A DNA stretch of 12,961 nt from Zelonia costaricensis (lineage: Eukaryota > Euglenozoa > Kinetoplastea > Trypanosomatida > Trypanosomatidae). Positions 7,501-12,890 of this stretch are shown here, piece after piece; position 1 is the first letter of the stretch; each line of letters starts with the position of its first letter. The notes below the pieces were generated by a model. That model saw only the letters and a program-made list of their open reading frames with translations. It was not told the origin of the DNA and did no database searches. Where the stretch lies: assembly GCA_030849075.1 (NCBI GenBank), contig JASAOO010002900.1, positions 1 through 12,961 on the forward strand, given 5' to 3'. The translations under genes and the position numbers were made by a program.

Positions 7501-9460
7501 CAGTAGGCGACGCACGCGCAAGCGGCGGTGGTGGAGGAGGAACACCTGGTGAGCACGAGGCAGTGCGAAGGCCTCTTGTAACGCCCCCGCGTGCGGGCCG
7601 CGGTGGCAGAAGAAGCGCCACCGCCGTGCCCGCGTACGGTGGGGGCGCAGAGGACGCGGGGCGCAGCGACGAGGCGAACGCGGTGCCGCTCGAGGCGACG
7701 CCGGCGCTACTCCCGCCCACCGTCAGCGGCGACGATTCGGCAAAGGTGGCTGCGCGGCGGAACGCACCGACGCTGCGCACCGACGCGCCGGCGCCGTGGG
7801 CCCAGGGGGAGGAGGGCACTGGCGGTGGGGGTGGTGGGGGAGGCGGCGCTATGTCGTAGCGGTGCGCCGCGCCGTACACGCTCACGCCGGCGCCGTCAGC
7901 CACGGCGCCAGTCCAGCCGCTGCCACCCGGTAGCGCGGGGTTGTAGGGGTGCGCGCTGCTCGTGTCGTCGGTGGTGCTCTTCACTGCACGGTCGTTGCTG
8001 CTGAGCCGCCCGTCCCACGACGTGATGGTGAGGCACGAGTTCGACTCGGTGGGGGTGGGGAAGTGCAGCCGACGCAGCATCAGAGCCTCATCGTCCGCAC
8101 GGCTGTCGTAGAGGCCGAAGGAGGCGGTGCGCACACCAGCATCGATGGTTTTTGGCGTCGCCGACGGAGTCGCGTGCGTCTGTGCTGAGGCCCGGCCGCG
8201 CTGCGAATCCTCCTCGGCTGGAAGAGCAAGTGGGAGTCCCTGCGGGGGACTGTCACCACGAACGTCCCGCAGCGCGGCGGCAGGCGCCCTTGCCCATCGC
8301 TGCAGCATCACCACCAGCCGCGGCAGCGTTACCACACTCCACAGCGTCGTGAACGGCTGGCTTCGCCGCGCCGCCCGCGGTGTGAGCCCCCAGCTGTTCC
8401 AGTACGCCAGCGCCGGAGCGGGCGGGCTGTCCACCACCGCGCCGCCGGGGCTCGTCGTGAAGATCAGCTCGGGGGGGAAGCCCGGCAAGCCGCGCAGGAG
8501 CTGCTCCGCGAAGACCAGCAGCACGCTTTCGCGGTCCCCGCTGGTCTCGCGGCGGGCGCCGCGTGGCAGCAGCGCGGCCGACACGGCGAGCGGCACGGCG
8601 GCGGTGTGCACGGCGCGGATGGATTGCGTGTGCCGTGAAAGCGTGCACAGTTTGGCGCCCAGGATGCAGAAGAGCGGGAAGGCAACGCGTTGGGCCTCTT
8701 CGCTGACGCCGCCGAGGCCGAGGCTGGAGCTCGCTGCAGGCGGCGGCGAGGCGACCGTGTTGCCGTGCAGGATAAGCGGCAAGACTTGCGTCAGGTTTAT
8801 CTCGGGCGGGAGCCCGCGGGCGGCTGGCAGCCGTCGCGCGCAACACAGCTTGGCAACGCGGTCCTGCAGTGCGCGCAGACGCAGGGTTGGGGCGGTGAGG
8901 GCGAGGAACGTGTCGTGCGACACCCACTGCAGCTCGTACGCCACTGAGTCCCTCTCCGCGCTGGCCCCCCCATCTTCCGCGGCGGCCCCGCGTGTGAGGG
9001 ACGTCGAGGACGTGAGCGGGACAGGAGAAGAGGACGACGCCGTGTCCATGTCGACCGACGCGTGTGCCGTGATGCACGACGTTTGAGCCGCGCTGCCGCT
9101 CTCTCCCAACCCCGCGTGCGCGGGCGATACAGCGGTTGGGGCGCCGCGGAGGTGCGCGGAGGAGGAGGAGGAGGATGGGTGCGGCACCGCTAGCAGGCCC
9201 GTTGTGAGCCCGTGCGGGGCTGCGATGCCGGTCGTAGCGGGGAGGAGAGGCCGCGAGGTCGCTGGGGCGGAAGTGGTGAGCGCCGCGGTGAACGCCGTGC
9301 TGCAGGCCGCAAGAGAGGCCGTCGGCTCCGCCTGAGGGGCTGAGGCGGACGCGAGACCGGGCAGGTCGCTGGCATGGCGCCGTCTAGTGCGATCTGGTGT
9401 CGCCGCCGCCGCTGCCTGAGAGCCGGCAGGAGAAGGGACAAGCTGCGCAACGCCAAGCAT
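1574..9460 (-). CDS. Giant low-complexity protein with five IQ motifs, function unknown
   Basis: This uninterrupted 2628-residue frame ends in TGA. I do not recognise the protein. About residues 170-400 are the only long stretch of normal, mixed composition and are probably folded; shorter ordered patches lie near 440-495, 785-870 and 1800-1925. Most of the rest is Ala/Ser/Pro/Thr/Gly-rich and probably disordered. Visible tracts are poly-Pro (539-547, 641-646, 1466-1472), a histidine cluster (691-697), poly-Ala (2133-2150) and an acidic Ser/Asp/Gly region with eight glycines at 2467-2474. IQ motifs of the IQxxxRGxxxR type centre on Q1426, Q1889, Q2523, Q2552 and Q2592, followed by a basic helical C-terminus. 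IQ motifs bind calmodulin or EF-hand light chains and poly-Pro binds profilin, SH3 or WW domains, so a cytoskeletal or flagellar scaffold is plausible but unproven. No motor, kinase or other catalytic motif was seen. The start at 9460 was chosen because a strong trans-splice acceptor lies 38 nt upstream; the frame stays open to 9628, but that part would be removed from mRNA. No frameshift is evident. Confidence 0.9.
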   Translation of the reverse strand: MLGVAQLVPSPAGSQAAAAATPDRTRRRHASDLPGLASASAPQAEPTASLAACSTAFTAALTTSAPATSRPLLPATTGIAAPHGLTTGLLAVPHPSSSSSSAHLRGAPTAVSPAHAGLGESGSAAQTSCITAHASVDMDTASSSSPVPLTSSTSLTRGAAAEDGGASAERDSVAYELQWVSHDTFLALTAPTLRLRALQDRVAKLCCARRLPAARGLPPEINLTQVLPLILHGNTVASPPPAASSSLGLGGVSEEAQRVAFPLFCILGAKLCTLSRHTQSIRAVHTAAVPLAVSAALLPRGARRETSGDRESVLLVFAEQLLRGLPGFPPELIFTTSPGGAVVDSPPAPALAYWNSWGLTPRAARRSQPFTTLWSVVTLPRLVVMLQRWARAPAAALRDVRGDSPPQGLPLALPAEEDSQRGRASAQTHATPSATPKTIDAGVRTASFGLYDSRADDEALMLRRLHFPTPTESNSCLTITSWDGRLSSNDRAVKSTTDDTSSAHPYNPALPGGSGWTGAVADGAGVSVYGAAHRYDIAPPPPPPPPPVPSSPWAHGAGASVRSVGAFRRAATFAESSPLTVGGSSAGVASSGTAFASSLRPASSAPPPYAGTAVALLLPPRPARGGVTRGLRTASCSPGVPPPPPPLARASPTAALRASNSSRHPYGAAASESGHAGDTQSGSRRQHGRRHHHSHHHRRNGDESQRCTVDEPHLRTHDRAAPVEGGGGAVDGSSAQAAPVAPAANGHQGHGTAHPAMEAEVPNSTSTMTPTPPAAPRPPSRPSPLGAKQRTERVMQYVHGLRSAVAGMRRADPSAAAGSDVAAPAAASVFPPQLSQWYDCSGQAADSADASPAEGKLTSRALYLATPISVVHSGPGADVRSAPSASEGVLQHAPIPPSQPHPQPPVHARAALVCSFQSSVSSASKLSAVPSSNTPSSSSSPAPLPVGGQHAGGTEAATAAVAGRGAPVDSPERDENTTADDALPIAAAATATIAVPVSRALGGTAVGPARAEAAVTTTAGGAGLAEAVLQPPCTADQHPLTSPHMAALAEEQPAACEKPGLPVPPVVFVAASGASVVRVTPPALEVLADASAPLQAPCDAAPVPATDAAHEGRSADAGGDVPLVAAVRMLPSVSSAAHALLPDAPLVAELSQSAPLSFSSRLSTITTHAGAAGAAEEDAMQADGARVGAETFPLPAALVQPRRTPHSASSPPPPPSTSEPASYCTNVPSTIRDASVYTPLQATDGATATGVSLHTAGSSVTTQSLVLSVSDFSGNGADGRTSASPPPRGLALTTATTETAAAGEEAGRERVLRLASSATSAKMTGDDAGERRAMVAALAALVPIPPFNRTRLPVVASVALGAATQDVADPAAPALNPPSRVTETAMSATPAEDVGATSPALASTEAPPLCLNVESELAELVARVVQAFGRGYLARCALRQSRRPLPPPTLSLLDSSRHVGGRERQPPPPPPPGLSTSQASHGAPGSVALLPGTASLVTDSLHTSQRSTTPPLPGTTAQAAAARTAAEAAVGAATTVVADSVATISSPPPLTAFSAPAASLVTNTTASAATTPSDPRALSAVGTTVGTHPPSSGASPGRTAVAVQTPSWGMSVSALAALTDDAAGRRVPPNTAASSDTRARRSPWSPESASQAGGTPASPLQRLFAIYGYASSSVIEDSGTWVNSASGGGAPPTPATSISLDTANAGAPISSVPLDSLAPECAASAGEAPAAASAEQRRGVLDQPQLPRPVPVTEGARLSGSASPIKTPGRLATGTSSASLATSSLLRLATSLRVRSTTDEAGSTAMTSFHEFTEEWMSVLQQQIAEASSCTVPFIEHAIAKGPLNSSTGSNSHGPMLPDGAVDASGPSSTATEKGADTLPAAHAAVHLQRVGRGYQARRQCGRLYEERCEEATLDAALQRALRGCGRAAAPTGTPAGEHDMIMLELGANAVPTVPTAASAAFASHGALHRSPSPASSTPSSQTPATVSSPASTPTASGPCPPLVTIVPGTVAAAAAGGGSGGGGRRSFPTIPLPMSLLSQVEPDLLSLGEGPVLASLPADGGVSAAAAATASTGGLRRESGNGFLVTPDSTVYMVPQALTSPSNRNTTTVSSPLLHLFSSGFLSASRGAHGTAAAAAATAAAAATAEAAAPGAAGSLSGMTTDDAAGAAASGAGAASISVPPPPYMSGSSEGLPTGSAQLSNPSASCSGGEPAATAAPPLVSVPGFTLPDINATAGLVSHPSDTSATSGEMQVPQPPQMPTALSPLSMRVSFSHDSTVFLARLPAKVPGLGSSSQGYVADVALPAALGGGGPRPTVVGDEPKAVHSPPRSPLLPLDARGPPRVYDSPHGFSSVPPSQRRLLSAAAGAYMSPLDGSLFATSGRSARSGGSMHSLPFSFSATTNAMSGTAQIFSTSLQEGMTPEPWVLDGVEATVGSGSDSSSDGEASDAGDDGDAAAHSGSSSDDGDGGGGGGGGRDEDAAALQHELAQLEAAGAALNHLDATTHALSRDRAPLPVSQALLLLQRVGRGYLRRRHQHFIFMVAVSWPEIAVLQRVAVGYMTRKQMGIEYLVHREAQRQMAYWERRNACAVEMQSVVRGFMARQRVKRLQRRLATRRELRLALEQHDADA
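1658..1690 (-). other. IQ motif 5 (residues 2591-2601)
   Basis: The sequence MQSVVRGFMAR fits the IQ consensus with M in place of I. It lies 40 residues after motif 4 and leads into a very basic helical tail (QRVKRLQRRLATRRELRLAL) that ends the protein. Such Arg-rich tails often extend calmodulin-binding sites or bind acidic partners. Confidence 0.8.
1778..1810 (-). other. IQ-like motif 4, degenerate (residues 2551-2561)
   Basis: The sequence LQRVAVGYMTR keeps the Gln, Gly and final Arg of the consensus, but the central Arg before Gly is Val. The Gln lies 29 residues after that of motif 3, a little longer than the 23-26 residues typical of tandem myosin IQ motifs. Confidence 0.6.
1865..1897 (-). 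other. IQ motif 3 (residues 2522-2532)
   Basis: The sequence LQRVGRGYLRR is close to the IQ consensus and nearly the same as motif 2. It is the first of three IQ-type motifs in the last 110 residues. An acidic Ser/Asp/Gly segment and a short helix (ALQHELAQLEAAGAALNHL) precede it. Confidence 0.8.
2039..2160 (-). other. Acidic Ser/Asp/Gly-rich segment with poly-Gly
   Basis: About residues 2434-2474 alternate Ser, Asp, Gly and Glu, with patterns such as SDSSSDGEASD and SGSSSDDGD that resemble casein-kinase-2 target sites, and end in eight glycines (2467-2474). It looks like a flexible acidic linker just before the C-terminal IQ cluster. Confidence 0.6.
3002..3064 (-). repeat. Alanine-tract coding repeat
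   Basis: The stretch encodes an Ala-rich run (residues 2133-2150 and the following Pro-Gly-Ala). At DNA level the 13-mer GCGGCTGCTGCAG occurs on the plus strand at 3033-3045 and again at 3051-3063, an 18-bp period that keeps the frame. This short in-frame tandem copy could vary in length between strains. Confidence 0.6.
3767..3799 (-). other. IQ motif 2 (residues 1888-1898)
   Basis: The sequence LQRVGRGYQAR fits the IQ consensus with L in place of I. It lies within a helical, charged region (about residues 1800-1925) that includes FHEFTEEWMSVLQQQIAEA upstream and RLYEERCEEATLDAALQRAL downstream. It is therefore probably part of a small folded or coiled segment rather than a free linear motif. 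Confidence 0.8.
5156..5188 (-). other. IQ motif 1 (residues 1425-1435)
   Basis: The sequence VQAFGRGYLAR matches IQxxxRGxxxR with V in place of I. It stands alone in the middle of the protein, preceded by a short amphipathic stretch (ELAELVARV) and followed by a basic one (CALRQSRR), as in a helical light-chain-binding site. Disordered Ser/Pro-rich sequence flanks it on both sides. Confidence 0.75.
8260..8940 (-). other. Probable folded N-terminal region of the giant protein (about residues 175-400)
   Basis: Unlike the rest of the protein, this segment has normal hydrophobic spacing, aromatic residues and few homopolymers. Landmarks in order are ELQWVSHDTFLALTAP, LRALQDRVAKLCCARRL, LPPEINLTQVLPLILHG, a hydrophobic helix around FPLFCILGAKLCTL, ESVLLVFAEQLLRGLPGFPP, a YWNSWGLTP turn and LPRLVVMLQRWARA. 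I cannot assign a family. The boundaries are estimated from composition. Confidence 0.6.
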
Positions 9461-9468
9461 GACCGCAT
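9190..9468 (-). other. Upstream ORF overlapping the start of the giant gene
   Basis: Within the predicted 38-nt 5' UTR there is an ATG at 9468-9466, 8 nt before the chosen start and out of frame with it. Its frame stays open for 92 Arg/Pro/Ser-rich codons, ending at 9190 inside the giant gene. The peptide resembles no known protein and probably has no function. The initiation context is poor (T at -3, against G at -3 for the main ATG). If scanning ribosomes used it, output of the main protein would fall, so it may act as a translational brake. Confidence 0.35.
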
Positions 9469-9498
9469 AGATCAGCGACAATAAGATTAAAAGTGAGC

Positions 9499-9540
9499 CT
9501 ACAGAAGACGAAACACAACGAAAAAAGAAAAGAGTGGAAA
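9499..9540 (-). promoter_or_regulatory. Trans-splice acceptor: polypyrimidine tract plus AG
   Basis: Read on the minus strand, 9540 to 9499 is a T/C-rich tract with runs such as TTTTCTTTTTTCG, ending in CTGTAG. The AG is at 9500-9499. This is the classic trypanosomatid layout for addition of the spliced leader. No other AG lies between it and the ATG at 9460, so the predicted 5' UTR (9498-9461) is 38 nt plus the leader. It fixes the start of the giant IQ protein. Confidence 0.8.
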
Positions 9541-9617
9541 TGCGCGGCGGGCGCCGAGGGGACAAAATCAACGTACGCACGTCAGCACCGGACACACTCG
9601 CCACCTCTCCGTGCACC

Positions 9618-9634
9618 CACACACACACACGCGC
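9618..9634. repeat. Short (CA)n tract
   Basis: About six and a half CA units followed by GCGCA, just upstream of the giant gene's splice acceptor on the transcript strand. Confidence 0.7.
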
Positions 9635-9699
9635 ACAGTCGCTGACACTTCAATTAAGGAGCCAAAAGAGATTCACAGCAGAAGCAAGGGGTGCGTCTC

Positions 9700-9740
9700 G
9701 TGTGTGTGTGTGTGTGTGTGTGTGCGTGTGCGTGTGTGTG
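9700..9740. repeat. (GT)n microsatellite with GC interruptions
   Basis: About 20 GT units on the plus strand, broken by two GC steps, lying 200 bases upstream of the giant gene's acceptor on the transcript strand. Confidence 0.9.
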
Positions 9741-10942
9741 CCGATGGGGTTCACGAGCAGGGAGAAGGGAAAAAGAAAACGAAGAAAGAGCAGGCCACAC
9801 ACGCCGCTGAAGCGCTCGTCCAAAGGACGCGTCACGGGGGTACAAACGAGCTCACCTACACGCGCAGTGTGAGAGAGAAGATGCCTGTCAGCTAGCTTCC
9901 GCACAACGCGCCTTCTTTTACTTAGATTTTCTTTCTCTCTTCTTTGATACTTTTACCTTCTTGCGGACCGCAAGGGGAATCCAGTGAGGGGGACTTCGGC
10001 ACTCCTCGCGCGCGTCTGTGTCTCTGGTGCGTGAATGCGAGCTGCCGGCTTCAAGAGAGGAGCCCCAGCACGTCGTCGAGGCGTCCCGTTCACGTCTGAA
10101 GCAGCGGCGCTGGTGGACAGGCACCGGGCGAGGAAAAGAGAGAGAGTGAGCAAACTGCCAGGGCGAAAACAAAACAATTCACCACAACACACGTGCGCAC
10201 ACGTTTACACACAAACGCGCAGCCGCGAAACTCTTCTCCTCACAGACGAAAAGGAAACAAGAGGGAAGAGAGGACACGGAGAAGGAGGGGNCCGGCAGGG
10301 TACACGAGAGCAAGCCAAAAGGCTAGCCGAGGCCTTGGGGGGGAAACGCCAAGAAAGGAAAGCAGGCGGGGGCGAGTGCGTGAGGAGGGAACAAACAACA
10401 AAGAAAAAAGGTGAAGTGGTGCAGCGGGCAAAAATGGAAGAGGCAGGCTCAAAAGCAGGGAGGACGGATGCCGTCGGCTGTGCACGGGGCGGGGGGGAGA
10501 TCGACCCAGGGAGCAAGAGGAAGTCGGAGAGGGAAGGCTTTGGAGAGCAGAAGAACGGGGGGAAAGAAGAGAGTCAAAGAGAAACACGTTGGGGGTGAAA
10601 GTCTACGAGACGGCTTGTGTGCTTTTTGGGGGGGGATGAGGGGTTGCGCACGAGCTGCGGACAGCCACGCCGATCCAACGCACGCGCACACAGGCGCACG
10701 CCCCGCTCAACAATGAGGGTGGTCGTAGAAGGGAACACGGGAAGGGAGAAACGCTGCGCCTGTGCGAGGATGCGCGCGCGCAGCACAATGTGGTGGAGCG
10801 GTGTGCCCTTGATTAGGAGCAACGCGCGAGAAAAATGCAGTGGATCTTCTACTGGTGAGGATGTGCCGCACGACGGCGCAAAGTGCGGCGCAGAGATCGC
10901 GTCTTCGCCCACACGGCGCGGCCGAAGCGGCACGCCAGCACG

Positions 10943-10956
10943 CACACACACACACA
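10943..10956. repeat. Short (CA)n tract
   Basis: Seven CA units on the plus strand within the SDHAF2-downstream interval. Confidence 0.7.
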
Positions 10957-12093
10957 GAGGTGTTCCGGCCAGCTTACGAAGTGGACGCGCGGACGCCGAG
11001 GCGCGGGTCCCTCCTGACAGGGCAACTTGCGTGTGGTCGTCCGCACACGTGAATTGACGTGTAGACGGAGGAGGTGTGAAGGCTCCTGTGTCGCTCGATG
11101 TGCGGCTTCCTTCGGAGAGAAAGCGCTGATGCACGAGGAGCGGGTCGAAGGAAAAAGACGAGACGAGCGTATTCGACGTGCGTCCCGACGAGAGGAGGTA
11201 AGTAAAGGGGGGGCGAGACAGAGGGGGCGGAGTGACACAAGGGCAGTGAGGTGGAAGGAAGCAGCAGCACGACTGGGAGCCGGTGCGCCGGGCCACGGTA
11301 GCTTACAGCAAGTCGCAGGGGGCACAAAGGATGGATCGGGCAAGGTCTGGCGATACGCTGCGGCGGTTGTGCACTCTCGCAGGTAGGCAGCCCACCGGGA
11401 TCCAGAGGTTAGGGAGACGGCAGCAGCAGCGCTCACTACTCGCTGTTGATGTCGACGCCTGCAGCACCGGTTCTTCGACCGATGCACGCCCAGAAGCGTG
11501 TACGCGCGCATGTGCCAGCGGTGCTGAGGCGGCGTCCAGCGAGGCCCCTGTGTTTGTGTGTTCGTGATGTTTGGTGAAGCGCACATTTCGTTGGCGGTTG
11601 TGGCGCGGCAGGCCCCACGCAACCCTCTTCCGCTCGTGTTTGCCCCCCTTCGGACTGACGCGTGTGCAGTCACGCGCCTTCTTTTTTTCTCTTCTCTCTT
11701 CCCGTAACGGGAGCAACGGCGTGGCTGCGGGGCGGGGGAGGTCGAGGAGGGAAACTCGGGGCGAGGGGACGGTGATGGCTGCTTACGGCCGACGGCAGGG
11801 CCGCCGGATGGGGTGGGAAAGAGAGGCAGATGGGGAGGGCGGGGGGTGTCAAGCACAGGAAGAAAGAAGCAAAGAGCTCGGGTGTGTGTGCCGGCGTGCG
11901 TGCTTGACCCAAGTACGTGAGAGAGGAGGGGGGAGGGGACATAGAAGGCGGCAACAGCAGGCGAGGCGGAAAGGGTGTGGGGCGCACACGCGACCCCGCG
12001 CTGCTACCCGGGACGAGACTGCATTGAAAGCGTTGTTCTTCTCGTCAAGGCGCACTTGCGGGGCGCAAGAGGGAGGGAGGGAGGTGCATAAGT

Positions 12094-12810
12094 CTAGTTG
12101 GAACCCAGCAACTCCGCTCGCTCCTCCTGAATAAAGCGCCGCAGCTCTGCGTAGCACCGCAGCTGCGCCAGCTCCTCCGGCACATCCACCTCCATCACGA
12201 GCCAGCGAAACAGCTCGCTGTCCAGCTGCTTCAGCAGCGTGTCGTACTCGTCCAGCATCGCGGCGTCCAGCGTTGCGAGCTTGCAGCGCGCGAAGTGCCC
12301 AAAAATGAGGTCCATCTCGACCATGCCGCGGTAGCGCGACTGGTAAATAAGACGCCGCCGCTTGTTCTCGACGCTCTCGTTGGGGTCGATGGGCCGAGAG
12401 TCGCGGAAGGTCTGGCCGTACTGGCCCGCCACATTGCGCGAGCCCTCCGCCATGTGCGGCGCCACATCAGAGCCGTCCGCGGTGCCGGGAATGGCGGGCT
12501 GCCGCGGTGACTGCTCCGGCGTGCCGTCGCCGGTGCGCCACTTCTGCAGGAGCTCCGCCTCCTTCGGCGTGGCCGCCTTCATGGCCGCAAAGTCCTGCGC
12601 GAACACCTTCTCCCGTAGCGTCTTGGCCACAGTAGAGGCGAAGGGGTTCGCCGAGGGCGTCGCGCCGCTGCCACCGCTGCTGCTGCTGCTCGCTGGTGTG
12701 GCGTTCGTGGTAGAGCTGCTGCTGCCGCTGCACCACCGCCGCGGCTGGGACGACGCGGCAGCGGTGCCGAACCCCACCGCGAGACACGCGACGGCGCGAC
12801 GCTGCAACAT
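12094..12810 (-). CDS. SDHAF2: Succinate dehydrogenase assembly factor 2 (Sdh5/SdhE family), mitochondrial
   Basis: This 238-residue protein should act in the mitochondrial matrix, where SDHAF2/Sdh5/SdhE proteins promote covalent attachment of FAD to the succinate dehydrogenase flavoprotein (complex II). The family domain covers about residues 147-230. It opens with an Arg/Lys-rich stretch (150-153) and RLIYQSRYRGM, followed by E165 and D167; the RGM-x-E-x-D core is the family's signature. A leucine-rich helix with L178-L181 and an aromatic LFRWL segment (200-204) follow, matching the usual five-helix fold. The N-terminus (MLQRRAVACLAVGF, then Arg-rich RRW at 24-26) looks like a mitochondrial presequence and is followed by a Ser/Thr/Gly linker. 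Animal and fungal members are about 160-170 residues, so roughly 70 extra residues lie before the domain. The start is the first ATG of the frame, and the stop is TAG. It is the upstream gene of the minus-strand pair. The domain call is firm; the function is inferred from the family. Confidence 0.93.
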   Translation of the reverse strand: MLQRRAVACLAVGFGTAAASSQPRRWCSGSSSSTTNATPASSSSSGGSGATPSANPFASTVAKTLREKVFAQDFAAMKAATPKEAELLQKWRTGDGTPEQSPRQPAIPGTADGSDVAPHMAEGSRNVAGQYGQTFRDSRPIDPNESVENKRRRLIYQSRYRGMVEMDLIFGHFARCKLATLDAAMLDEYDTLLKQLDSELFRWLVMEVDVPEELAQLRCYAELRRFIQEERAELLGSN

Positions 12811-12858
12811 GGTGGCGCAGAGGTGAAACGGGGGGAGGGAGGATGAAGTGCGGACAGA

Positions 12859-12890
12859 CTGAAGAGACCTGGTGAAAGGACGGGGTGCGA
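12859..12890 (-). promoter_or_regulatory. Possible trans-splice acceptor of SDHAF2
   Basis: Upstream of the SDHAF2 start the minus strand is C/T-rich. AG dinucleotides occur at 12870-12869 (CACCAG) and 12860-12859 (CTTCAG), giving a 5' UTR of about 48-58 nt. Another AG is at 12926-12925. The best pyrimidine tract (about 12846-12816) lies between these AGs and the ATG, with no AG after it, so the exact site is uncertain. Confidence 0.35.

Larger units (their letters stand above)
9541..12093. other. Intergenic region between SDHAF2 and the giant gene; no credible gene
   Basis: About 2.55 kb separates the SDHAF2 stop from the next splice-acceptor tract. It should hold the SDHAF2 3' UTR, whose poly(A) site in trypanosomatids usually lies a few hundred bases before the next acceptor, and then spacer. 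Open frames of 100-335 codons occur on both strands, but they are Arg/Pro/Ser/His- or Lys/Glu/Gly-rich, overlap each other and look like no protein family. The region holds dinucleotide tracts (near 9618, 9700 and 10943), a strongly purine-rich plus strand at about 10240-10600, and one undetermined base at 10291. I saw no tRNA, rRNA or transposase signature. A degenerate SIDER-type retroposon cannot be excluded by eye. Confidence 0.7.

Noticed and set aside
8127..9086. Plus-strand 319-codon open frame, with similar long ones at 5850-6875 and 2721-3569
   Set aside because: They lie antisense inside the giant gene, are Ser/Ala/Arg-rich and show no domain. High GC leaves few stops on the opposite strand.
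9461..9628. N-terminal signal anchor for the giant protein
   Set aside because: The hydrophobic segment lies upstream of, and within, the splice-acceptor tract, so it should not be in the mature mRNA.
11046..11061. Imperfect palindrome CACGTGAATTGACGTG resembling a transcription-factor site
   Set aside because: Trypanosomatids lack conventional gene-level promoters, and one 16-base imperfect palindrome is expected by chance.
10574..11296. Minus-strand 240-codon frame
   Set aside because: It overlaps the 335-codon frame in another phase and is Ser/Pro/Leu-rich from polypyrimidine DNA. There is no sign of coding selection.
11676..11722. Plus-strand polypyrimidine tract followed by AG, with an ATG at 11774
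   Set aside because: It is antisense to the transcription unit, the frame it would serve is Arg/Gly-rich low complexity, and the short CCCGTAACGGG palindrome beside it looks incidental.
10849..11856. Minus-strand 335-codon frame in the intergenic region
   Set aside because: The composition is Arg/Pro/Ser/His-rich and follows the CA tract and C/T-rich DNA. It has no domain, no clear acceptor at its ATG, and overlaps other equally open frames.
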